From Smittia aterrima (lineage: Eukaryota > Arthropoda > Insecta > Diptera > Chironomidae), in contig CP093830.1 in assembly GCA_033063855.1 (NCBI GenBank), positions 14,260,854 through 14,324,853 on the forward strand: DNA of 64,000 nucleotides. Direction: 5' to 3'. Numbering within the stretch: the stretch's first letter is position 1; every line of letters starts with the position of its first letter. This document shows positions 49,001-59,256 of the stretch, piece by piece. A model generated the notes under the pieces. The model was not told the origin of the DNA. It searched no databases and saw only the letters and a list, made by a program, of their open reading frames with translations. Position numbers and translations under genes: made by a program.

Positions 49001-51529
49001 AGATATGAATTCGAAATTTTCATTTCCAAAGAGTTAACTCATTTCTACAAATTCTTTCGAAGCTAATTTTCCAACCCAAAAGTGTGCAATCGACTTGAAT
49101 GTGCCAAGTACGTTCGAAGTTAAATTATATGCTTGCGTTAGTGCAACCGACGTCGTGAAAGGGGAATTGAGCGTCAATTTGAATTTGCGCTGACGAGAAG
49201 TGCATTGGAAACTTTCAATTAAACTATTACGAGCAGTTTAAGATCTAAAGTAAATATTTATGTTGTAAGTCGAACGCAAGAGTCTCGTGAACGAGAATTG
49301 CAATATTTAAATGCATTCAAAGTGAGAAATTCATGTTCAAACGCCGCCTCACTAATGCAGGCTACTCACTAATGAGACAAGTGCGATGAAAGATGGGAAA
49401 TTATCGAGTAAACACAATTTCAATAACAATTCACTCGAAAATAGAAATATGGAAAGAGACGAAATCTGCTTAGCACATGTTGCCTCGCTCATGGCTGATG
49501 GGCATCCTCTTTGAAATAATAAAAAGAGTTTACGTTTTGCCTCGACCCATGAATGATAAAACGCCGTCTTTAAGTCTTTTCGCTCTTTTCTAAACAGTCG
49601 AGAATTTTAATTTCAATATAAACAAGCAATGCATTAAATCTCCTGACTAAAATGTTGACTAGATGAGAGTGATGGATCGGTGTGATTGTCGAAGACGATG
49701 AAGCTCTCCTGACTACATTTTGAGTAAATGGATGAAGAAAAGAATCGCGCTCGGTCGCCGCAATCAAACCAAATTATTGTGGGGGTTTCGTCAGAAAATT
49801 AAAAGCCAAATTGTAACGAAATTGTTGCTTCCTTGAAATCGCTGAGCTCTTTAAAGGGAGCATTTGTATAACAAGTCACTTTCAGAAAGCAAATTTTTAT
49901 CATTTTCACAAAGTTTCCTTCACGCTGAAATCCACACGCACTAATCGCTTATAAATTTCCCTTTAAAATCTTCACAAATTATTCACTCGAGCCAAGCGAC
50001 TGACATCGATTGTTTATGTTTTCGCTGAAACTCACAGATGATGAACAATTAAAATCTTACAATTCGTTTTTAATGGATTGGAAACCGAACTTTGTTATTG
50101 TTTCCAATCCGGGAGGAAAAACACTGAAAAGCCATGTGCGCGAGAGCTAACAAGACGTGAAGAAAACAATCTCAAAGAAGTGAATTAAATTTCGGAAATG
50201 AGTTGATTTAAAATCGCGGTGGCGTGAAATGGAGATGTGCTTTCAGGCAAAATTGATCTGGCGGAGAATTAACTGCCTTGCGTTTGAAAGCGCCTTCGAT
50301 GGTGATCTTCCCCGAAATATATTTTTTAAATGCATTCCTGCAAATGCAAACAGAAGGAGCAGATCAAATTACAAATAAACAATAACTTGACTTCCACTCA
50401 TCGGGATTATAAAGTTTTCCTCTCGAACAATAAACTCGGAATCATATTTCAGAGGCCCAATTGATTTTCATATATGCAGTGTCTGCTGCTGCTTCGTTAT
50501 CGTTTGTGTCTCGATGAGTTTTATGAGCCGAACTTGATTTTCCTCTGAGTTATGAGAGACTTTTGTTTATAAGTGATTAGAGAAGTCTTAATGGTTTGTT
50601 TATATCACAGAAGTCACTTTTGCTCCTTTATAAATTGTTTTCTTAACAATGTCTGCGACTTCTTTATGAACTGGTGCACTGAAAAATAATAACTCATCGT
50701 TAACTTTAACTATTTGAATTCCTCTCGAGAACTTCGATAATCTGAAATGAACAGCACTGAGTTCCATTCAACTTGTAAACGCAAAACAAGTTCAAGTGGA
50801 TTGGAAAATAAAATAAGTTCAATTATCACAGTTTAAGAGTTTAAATGAAATATAAAGTTTTTTTCCCACTAAAGGTCCGCTTGTAATTTAATATTTGGTG
50901 ATAGATTGTATTTAAACGAAGCCGCTGTTGATGACACAAAACATTTTTTTTTCGGTCGTGTTTTGACTCAGCGTCTCTCAAGTGCCCTTTGCCCTAGAAC
51001 CTGATGGGATTCCTCGACATACACACAACAAAAAATTTATCAACAAGACGTCTTTATCTTGTTAAACACTTAGAATTTTAATTAGTTAATGGAACTTGAG
51101 TGGGCAATCTATTATCGTTTAGATTACGGATGGGAATTCTTTGCCTCTCCGAACGATGAAATTTATGAGATTTTTCGTGAGTTTCGCTGCCGCGCTTCTC
51201 TAGCAATTAAGAGATGAGTAGATTTCTTGCGAAATTGGATCATTTCCCCATCATTCATCAATTTTCATCTTTAATTGCTTCTAAATTTATGCCACCAATT
51301 TGATAATTGCTGAGATTTCTTTTAAAAGCCTTTCTCATTTGATTTTTTCGCTCGGGCGATCTGGAAACGAATCGACGAGAGAAAGAAATTCAAAATGAAG
51401 CTTTCAATTAATTGCAGAATCTTATTTGATCTTGAGAGGTTTATTCTCGTACGAATGAATGCAAATTTAGTTCACAACTGCTTTTATTTTTTAATTCCTT
51501 CAAACATTTATGTACACCAAGAAAGTTTC
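46020..51529. other. tin-bap intergenic region
   Basis: 5.5 kb between two convergent NK genes, with no supportable coding gene. Possible poly(A) signals for tin are AATAAA at 46234 and 46582. Five matches to the Tinman binding consensus TYAAGTG occur, at 46868, 46924, 48714, 50792 and 50978, all on the + strand. The region is a plausible site for shared mesodermal enhancers, which is an inference. Confidence 0.5.
51483..51488 (-). terminator. bap: Poly(A) signal of bap
   Basis: TTTATT on the + strand (AATAAA on the bap strand), about 42 bases past the stop codon. It implies a very short 3' untranslated region. Confidence 0.4.
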
Positions 51530-52871
51530 CTAATCAATTTCCACATTTTCATTCTCGTCAATTGGACAATCGTCATCGCCTTTCGCGCTTGAACTCTCGT
51601 CGTTATTAACTTTTTCGTCGACCTCATCATTTTCTTTGCTTGACTTGTGTCTGGCAGCTGCTGTGACGTGATCGTGATGATCGTAGGTCGAGGAAAGTGT
51701 GAGCGGGTTTTTAGGTGCGTACAAGTAGGGGTAAAGCTGTGGGTGAAGTCCGTAGGCCATTTGGAACTGTCGATCAAGATTTTTTATGAATGAAAGTTAA
51801 TTTTATTATTTGTTAGATATTCTTACCTGCTGTCGATAAATATCCGACAAGTTAAGTTTGTTGAACAAAGCTGGGTCAATTGCGTTTGGGGAATAACCAG
51901 CAGTAGCTCCAGAAGGATTCATCATTCGACAGTAACTTCCGTCATCTCTGACTAAAACTTGAACTGGAACAACTCGTTTTGAAGCTGCGATTAGAGCTGC
52001 TTCATGTTGTTGGATCTGCTTTCGTTTCGTTTTGTACCGGCGATTCTAATGAACCACAAAAATTAATTAAAGTTTCAAATAATTTCAGAAAGTAACTCAC
52101 TTGAAACCAAATCTTAATTTGCGTCTCTGTCAATCTCAATGATTTAGCAAGCTCAGTTCGCTCTGGGCCAGAGAGATACCGTTGAACTGAAAATCTCCTT
52201 TCCAATTCAAAAACTTGTGCGTGACTGAATGCTGCCCGACTCCTCTTCTTCCGATTACACGTTCCATCATCCGCTTGCTTTCCGCTCATGTGATAGTTTG
52301 TTGGTAAATTTGCGGGTGGGCTTTCACAATCTGAACAAGTAAAAAGTAGTTTTACTTTTAATACATGCATGACATTATTTTAAAAGACGGAAAAGTTGTC
52401 TGTGCCTTGACACCGTTGGAACGGATGATTACCGCGACACAAAGGATCGCACGTGCCTCTCACATGAAATTAACTTTGTCCTCGACTTGAAATTATTTAT
52501 TTTTGCACCATGCGACTCATCACAAACTCATTACGATAATTGCCATCCATTTCCACGAAAAAAAAAATTGATTCACAATCGGAAATGTCAACACTTAATC
52601 AATTACCTGAAGCGTTTAAATCACTATGACGACATCGCATATCCAGCGGGTTATTGTTATTATTGAATATCTGGAGATAGTTCTTATCATTGGTGTCGTT
52701 CACACTAGATGACTGATCATCCTTCGATACAATAAAACAATCCAGTGAACTTCGACGAAAACGACAAAATTGTTTTAATTTCTTTGATAAACTCTGCTGA
52801 TTACTGCTATTTGTCAGAATGTCGTTAATAGAGAAAGGAGTCGTCGATAATTTCGCTTCAGTAAAATCCAT
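51530..52871 (-). CDS. bap: bagpipe (NK3/Bapx class) homeodomain protein
   Basis: Visceral mesoderm determinant acting downstream of Tinman in flies. Exons in transcript order are 52871-52607, 52330-52101, 52045-51827 and 51766-51530, giving 316 residues with all junctions in phase. A TN motif, TPFSINDIL, is at residues 11-19. The homeodomain at 116-175 has arm KKRSRAAFSHAQ, core ELERRFSVQRYLSGPERTE and helix 3 QIKIWFQNRRYKTKRKQ, which is Bap-specific. A conserved NK3 block, AALIAASKRVVPVQVLVRDDG, lies just behind it, followed by a PYLYAP-type stretch and an acidic tail ending ENVEID. The intron between Gln50 and Asn51 is in phase 0, as in tin. The gene runs toward tin. Confidence 0.93.
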
Positions 52872-53462
52872 TATGTCGCTTGATACTCCAAATCACTAAA
52901 AATCCTCTTTGAATGTAACACTTTCGACACAAGCGAGCGATAAAAAAAACACATCCGATCCGGGCGAGCTCTTAAAACGATATTAAACGTCGATCTCGGT
53001 GGAGAGAAAAGAAAATCTTCAGCTCTAGAAGCGTAAGTGATTTACTTCGTTTCACGATGACGTATGAAATCGTTATAATTTAATTGCAGACAATTTTCTC
53101 GTCCAACAATAAATGAAGCTACCACAAATTGGATATACTTAGCAGAAGTAAAGGAGGAAGAAGCGCCTTCAGGGCGAGAGAGCGAGGGAAAGAAAAACGA
53201 GAGCGTCGATAGTTTTCCTGCATAAAAAGCGAGTTTTAAGAAGCAAGTGACTTCCTTCGCAGTCGGATTGGATAGAATGAGAGAACAAGAAAAACCCTCG
53301 CGTTGCGATTGGTTCTCGACTCGTCAAGCGAAAACATTTTCTTTTCGCTCCGTCTTCGCTCTAAGATTTTCTTTTAAGATTTTATTTCATTACGTTCTAT
53401 AATTCAAGACTGACAACAACTTTATAATAGATTTATAGTAGATTTGATTTGATAAATAATTT
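52872..53462. other. Upstream region of bap
   Basis: About 590 bases between the bap start and the 3' end of the next gene, with no coding sequence. It must hold the bap promoter. No clear initiator-DPE pair was found. AATAAA on the - strand at 53391-53396 probably ends the neighbouring LRR gene. Confidence 0.5.
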
Positions 53463-54337
53463 TTAATTTTCTTCTTCAATGGCATCTGGAGTAGAGTTTT
53501 TAACGGACAATGTTTCAGGAACACCAACAACAGTTATGTAACTATCTGAAATATTCATGAATCTTAAACCTTGTTAATTTTATCATAAATTATTTCACCT
53601 ACCTACAAACACTTTTCGTAATTTAGTTGGAAAAACTTTCGGCGCATCGAGGACAGACGATAAATTATTGTTGAGGAGAACAAGCTTTTGCATTTGATTG
53701 AGTTTTTAAACAATCCTGGCGGAATCTTCGTTAATCTTGTCGCTCGAAGATCAAGATATTGAAGAGTTTTCGCCAACAAATCGAAGGCATCAACTGGCAC
53801 ATCGCCTGAGAAATTATTGAAGCTGAGACTCAAAGTTTCGAGCCTAGGAAGAGTAGCGAACATGTCTGGATTAATCGTAGACATTTTGCTGTTAATAATT
53901 CCTAATGTGGTCAGCTCTGTAGCTTCTGCAAACGCTTCGATTGGAAAATAAGTTATTGAGCTCCTAACTAATTCCAAAACAGTTAAGAATTTAGCTCCCT
54001 CCAAATATTCTCGTTTCCATGACTCCAATCCTGTATTCTCAAGTTTCAACATTTTTAGATTAGTGAAGGTTTGAAATAGTTCATTTGGCAGTCGAGTTAA
54101 TTTCGTATCAACTACATCCACACACAGCATATCTTTTTTATCTTCGTCTAAGTTGAAACCAACGCTATTAATTGAAGTGTTAAACGAGACATCTGAGTCT
54201 TCAATCATTTTTTGATTAGCAATTATACAATGGAAGAAATCACGCTCCTTCTTTTTAATGCCATTACAGGTCAGGATGGTAGCTTCCGATAGAAAAGCTC
54301 CAAACAAAGTTACACACAATACTTGTACTAAAAACAT
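53463..54337 (-). CDS. Secreted leucine-rich-repeat protein, frameshifted as written
   Basis: Exon 1 spans 54337-53603 and exon 2 spans 53545-53463. A signal peptide (MFLVQVLCVTLFGAFLSEA) is followed by a Cys-containing N-terminal region and about seven leucine-rich repeats, with units such as LRRLPNELF-like and TLGIINSKMSTINPDMF. No transmembrane segment is seen, so it is probably secreted. Near 53700 the frame breaks. Past that point the expected LRR pattern (QMQKLVLLNNNL) continues only in another frame, which runs into a GTAGGT donor and joins in phase to a short last exon ending DAIEEEN. One base seems to be missing within or next to the A-run. This is either a sequencing error or a recent null allele. 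The ATG at 54337 is preferred because it begins the signal peptide. No named family is recognised beyond LRR. Confidence 0.75.
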
Positions 54338-54552
54338 TTGTTTTTTTACAAACGATATCACTTCTATGCTATTTAATATTAAACTGAGCTTTCAAGCTTG
54401 AAAGCAGTGTCACTTTTATACGCTTGTTCAGGTTGAATCATCATGTCAATTAACAGACAAAACTCAATTCAACCAAGATCACGTTTTTTTATGAGAATTT
54501 TATTCATTGGCCTCAGCGAAATTAGAAAATTACTCCCTCTCACTTTAATAAA

Positions 54553-54558
54553 TTTATT
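54553..54558 (-). terminator. Poly(A) signal of NDUFAF1
   Basis: TTTATT on the + strand gives AATAAA on the gene strand, about 11 bases beyond the stop codon. Confidence 0.35.
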
Positions 54559-54568
54559 CATTCTGGAT

Positions 54569-55516
54569 CTAAGTGTTGACGATGTATTTGTCTTGTTTAT
54601 ACATTTCATAAGCGAATTCTTCAGTAATGTCTGGATCAAACTCAAGACCAATATAGTCCAGCTCAAGATTAAAATCTCCTTCGAATCCACCTCTCGCCGA
54701 GACAGAAAATCCAAGGTTAGTGACTTTGTTCAATGGAATCGGGAATTGTTTATCTTGGACTCGACCTTTAGAAGCGAGGAAGAACTTTGAGAAAGGTATT
54801 CTTGTAGTTTGCCAATGAGGTCCGCCCCGAGTGAAGAGTACGTAATGATAAATGTCATTCCAAGTGTTATCAAAATATCCTTCGCACGAAATGTTGATTA
54901 AGTAAGGTCGTCCGTCGCCTCTTACTTTCATGACTAAAGTGTTATATACCGACCAATCGAGATATGTTTCTCTTTTGAATGACTTTCTCGATCTTTGACT
55001 ACGGACATTGCAATAGCCCGATCGCTTGATTTTTCCATCCTTTGGAACATCAACTGTGAGGTTTCCTTTAAAGAGACCATGGCCAGCTGGACTTCTCTCT
55101 AAAACTGCAGTGCTCGTTCCTTGATTGTGATCGCTGTCAGCTGTAGCTACCCATTTATTAAAATCGTTGTGATCTAAAATATGAATAAATTTATTTTTAC
55201 TTTATCGAAATGTCACGTAACGTAACAAACCTGAGAACTTCCATGCAAGATCAACTTCGCCAGGACGATATACGAGAATTGGATCTCCTTCAAACTTTTC
55301 CTTTACTTCATCTTTCCAAAGTTTTATTTCCTTCTTCAGTTCTTGTAGTCCTTCTAAAATCATAGTCTTACTTGGCAGCATCGAATGTTTCTTCGCGTAT
55401 CCAGATTTCTTTTCTCGTTCCCAAAATCCGGTGTTGACAGTGGTTGTGTGAAAGCCTTGAATCGATCTGGCGCTGACATTTCTAATGATACCGCGATTAA
55501 ACAATTGTACAAACAT
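54569..55516 (-). CDS. NDUFAF1: Complex I assembly factor NDUFAF1 (CIA30)
   Basis: Mitochondrial chaperone for an intermediate of NADH:ubiquinone oxidoreductase assembly. Exons 55516-55231 and 55173-54569 join in phase to give 296 residues, slightly shorter than the human protein. The N-terminus, MFVQLFNRGIIRNVSARS, is basic and fits a mitochondrial presequence. The CIA30 domain spans roughly residues 90-275, with blocks SGYCNVRSQ, VMKVRGDGRPYLINI, WNDIYHYVLFTRGGPHWQ and IPFSKFFLASKGRVQD, followed by LGFSVSARGGFEGDFNLE and LDYIGL. The gene is divergent from SRRM1, with 369 bases between start codons, suggesting a shared bidirectional promoter. Confidence 0.93.
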
Positions 55517-55885
55517 CTGCAGAATTTAATTTTTTCAGCAATTTTCTCAAAGGTTTAACCAAAACATTGGCGAATCAAACTATTATAATTTTCTATGTGT
55601 GTGCGAATATTTGTGACGCGTTTCTTTTTGTCTTAAAATTGTATTCTTCACAAGAAGATCTAATGTACCAAAATTTTTAGTCTACAAATCATTCTCCGTC
55701 TAATTAAAATATTCTTACCGGTTCTAATATATCCTCACTTTTACCCGGGAAATATACTAGTTTCTTTGAATGTGTTAGTAGATTACACAGCGCCATCTGA
55801 ACCGCTCAATCGGCGAAGATTTTTTGAAACAGCGGTCTCAATAAATTGATATTCTAGCGTCAGTAAACAATAAAATCAAATCAAG
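55517..55885. promoter_or_regulatory. Divergent promoter region NDUFAF1 / SRRM1
   Basis: 369 bases separate the two start codons, so both promoters must lie here. AGCGCCATCTGA at 55789-55800 is, on the reverse strand, a near match to the insect CTCF core (AGATGGCGCT). No TATA box is evident. Confidence 0.5.
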
Positions 55886-58800
55886 ATGATGTTCTCTGTA
55901 AGTATAGCAAAATTGCGATTAGTTGAAGTTTTAGATATCCAAGGAAAATCGATTTTATCGACTCTGCATGGTTAGGAACGTTTTATCGATTTTTCACAAA
56001 TTTCCATGCAAGATCCATTAATTTTTCGCTGATTACTCGTCGCATTTCCTATCGGCGCCTAGTGCTTGGTGACGTTTGGTGTTTTGCTCACTCATTGAGC
56101 GCAATCTTAACTCATGAATTGAAATATTAGAGAAAGCTTACGAATTTTTTAATTTTCAGGGTACAAATCTGAACCAAGATACTAGGTTCAGTGATAAAGA
56201 CCTCAAGCTTCTGAAGGAAATGAAGTTCGCTGATGTTCTCAGTAAGAAAGTTGATATGTCAAAAGTTAAGCTGGATGTCTTAAGACCATGGATTAACTCG
56301 AAAATCACTCAACTTCTGAAGCTTGAAGACGATGTTATAGAGGAATATGTTGTGAACCAACTTGAGGAGGATAACTTCCCAAACCCCAAGAAAATGCAGT
56401 AAGTTTTATCGCTTTTTGATTTTTACCTAAATTCATCGTACAAATAACAGTAATTATGACGAATTTTTCAACGTAAAAATCAAGCATCAGAGCATTTCAT
56501 AATAATCTTGACTGTCAACTATAAACAATTTTTATTTTAGGATTTATCTCACAGGGTTCCTCAATGGAAAGAATGCCAAAATTTTCATGGAAGAGCTTTG
56601 GGCGTTGTTGCTTTCAGCTCAAGACTCAGACACAGGAATACCTGCAGAATTTATTGAACTAAAGAAGGATGAGATCAGAAAACGGAATGACCTACGCGAC
56701 AGCAAAAGATCGACGAGTCCTATTAAACGTAGCACATCAAGAGAACGTGATCCAGTTCCGACAATTAAGCCTCCAGAAGAAGCACTTAAGAAAGCAATTG
56801 AAATCAAAGAACGGCGAGATCAATTGAAAAATGAAGCTAAGGAAAAATCGAAAGAAGAGAACTCTAAACTAGTTCGTCGTTCAAGAGGACGTTCCGTTGA
56901 AATTGCTAAGCCTACTCGAGATAGAAGAAGTCGTTCACGAGACAAACGAAGTCGATCTCGAGATCGAAGCTCAAGAGATAGGCGAATGCGTTCAAGGGAC
57001 AGGAAAGTAAGAAAATCACCATCACGCAGCACAAGAAAACCATCACCACAGCGTCGTGAACGTTCATTGTCAAGAAACAGAGATAAACGATCACCTGCGC
57101 GTAGAAATCGGTCAACCTCAAGGAACCGAAACAGAAAATCGCCACCTAGACGTGACCGTAGTCGTTCCAAGCGATCACAAGTTCGCAAAGATCGTTCAGT
57201 TTCTAGAGGCAGAGATAAGCGGTCTCCACCAAGAAGAAATCGATCAGTTTCAAGAAGTCGCGATAAGAGAGCGAGATCTGCTTCAAAAGAAGAGAAACCA
57301 TGTTTATCTAAATTACAATCGAAACTTCTTAACATGGCCAATAATAAACCCCAACAACCACAGGGTTCCCGTTCAAGATCTGGGTTAGTAAAATAGTTTA
57401 AGAACGATAAATCCTCAAAAATTTAATTCACAATTCCGTATTTCAGCTCAATTAAGAAAAAGTCACCAACACCAGATCCGTCTCCTGTTAAAAAGAAGCG
57501 CAGTAGCTCTAGTGGCAGTAGTAGCAGCGATTCCTCAAGCGATCATAACACTCGGCGAGCTGAAGCAGATAAGAAACAAACAGTTCTTCAGAAAAAACGC
57601 CAATATCGTTCTAAAAAAGATTCTGAGACTGATTCAGACGAGGGAAGCCGAGTTCGAGAACGAAGCCGTCGTGATGATAAGAAAGAAGTAAAGCGACGTA
57701 GATCCAGATCACGCTCACGTCGTCGTCAGTCACGATCATTGTCAAGGAAGAGGTAAAATTTAATTTATTGGTCATTTGTTATTCCTTTCTTTCTAATACA
57801 AATATTTTAGGAACCGTTCAAGATCCCCAAGAAATCGTCGTCGAAGCAGGTCCGTTAAAGCTTTTAAGAAACGGTAATTATAGATAACATTCCAAAGTTT
57901 GCATCACTTAAATTTGCTCTATTAGTTCAAGATCCCGTTCACGCTCTAAATCACAACGACGCCATTCAAGATCACCGCGTAACATCCGCAATCGCTCCCC
58001 TCGTAACAATCGTCCAACAGATGATCAAAGCCCACGACGGAATGACAAGGTACCTCGTGGAAATGTTAAAACTCGTGAATCTGAAGTTCCACGAGAAAAG
58101 GTTCGTGAAAAAACAAGATTTGATGAAAAGGAAGCTCCTAAAAAGGCAGATGAGAAAGCAAAGAAATCCGTTGATTGTGAGAAAGATGCAAGGCCAAAAC
58201 AGCGTACAAGCAATGGTGGAGATTATGAAAAGAAACGAGAGTATCAAGTAAAGATTACAGAGCAGAAGATTTCTTATAGAGAAACCGTTCGAGGAAAACA
58301 ACAAGAATCACGCGAAGCTAAAATTTCCATTAGTTCGTCGTCCACACCATCACGGACTCCTTCCCCATTCCTTAAACCACACGAGAGAAAGGACTATGTT
58401 CCAGTCGCAAAAGTTGAAGTCAAGCCGAAAACGTCACAGAAGACCACAAAGGATAATGTTAAACGAGATGCTTCCGCAAGCAGCGATGACGAAGTGAGGA
58501 ATTTAAAATCAAAGCGAAGCAGCAGTTTGGAGCCTGACAAAAATTCTAGGAAATCTGATCTGGCCAAGAAAGTGACGCAAAAAAATGATAAAAAGAAAAT
58601 CGATGATAACGAATCTCGCAAGCGACCAGCTCAAGTCGCGAGCGATGTTGACAGTGTAGCATCTGAAAAATCTAAGAAGCGCAAAAAGAAAAATCGCGAT
58701 GAATCGGTTTCAGAGGACTCTGATAAGAAAAAGAAACGCAGCAAGTTGAAGAAACACAAGAAAAGCAGCAAAAAATCTAAGAAGAAGGATCGATCATTGA

Positions 58801-58916
58801 GTCGCGAAAAGTCATCAGCGTCTGAAGAAGAATCTAATGTAAACGAGGACTTAGAGAAGAAACTAAGGCAGAAGGCACTGGTGAGCTTGATGAGAAAGAA
58901 CAAGAAAACTCATTGA
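55886..58916 (+). CDS. SRRM1: Serine/arginine repetitive matrix protein 1 (SRm160)
   Basis: Splicing coactivator that bridges SR proteins and snRNPs and associates with the exon junction complex in nuclear speckles. Exons 55886-55897, 56160-56398, 56541-57383, 57447-57752, 57811-57873 and 57926-58916 give 817 residues. The first coding exon has only four codons (MMFS), as is common for this gene. The PWI nucleic-acid-binding domain spans about residues 27-126, with LRPWINSKI (PWI at 47-49) and LTGFLNGKNAKIFMEELW. Long RS-repeat tracts follow (from about residue 165), then an acidic/Ser run and a Lys-rich C-terminus ending LVSLMRKNKKTH. Every junction was checked for phase. The antisense open frames here are shadows of the RS repeats. 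Confidence 0.94.
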
Positions 58917-58924
58917 GCGTCGCT

Positions 58925-59156
58925 TCACGACATAACTTGAGAGAATTTGTCGCATTGACTTGAAATGCGTAAACTTTTTTCGTATTTTCGCTTGAGAGTT
59001 TCAATGAGTTTTAAGACTTCACAATCCAATATTTTCCGTATTTCGTGACGAATCTTTGATTCATCCTTTTCACTTTGGAAAACTTCCAATCCGTATTTGC
59101 TCGTAAAAATACCTTCGTAGGCACATGAGAAGAAGTAAGACGCATGCAGACCGGAA
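58925..59156 (-). CDS. 3' end of an unrecognised gene, cut by the gap
   Basis: An open frame enters from the N gap at 59156 and ends TGA at 58925-58927, giving 76 residues without a break. It contains ASYFFSCAYEGIFTSKYGLE and then a charged helical stretch, KIRHEIRKILDCEVLKLIE, followed by TLKRKYEKSL. The composition (Cys, aromatic and alternating charged residues) looks like real protein rather than a random frame. It ends 8 bases after the SRRM1 stop codon on the other strand, the tight convergent spacing seen in compact genomes. I do not recognise the family. The upstream part lies in or beyond the gap. Confidence 0.6.
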
Positions 59157-59256
59157 NNNNNNNNNNNNNNNNNNNNNNNNNNNNNNNNNNNNNNNNNNNN
59201 NNNNNNNNNNNNNNNNNNNNNNNNNNNNNNNNNNNNNNNNNNNNNNNNNNNNNNNN
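59157..59256. other. Scaffold gap of exactly 100 N
   Basis: A run of 100 Ns, the conventional placeholder for a gap of unknown size. The unrecognised gene is truncated on its left, and the zen duplicate begins immediately on its right. Linkage across it is therefore scaffolding evidence, not contiguous sequence. Confidence 0.98.

Noticed and set aside
56820..57341. 173-codon frame antisense to SRRM1
   Set aside because: It is the complement of the RS-repeat codons, which rarely produce stop codons on the other strand.
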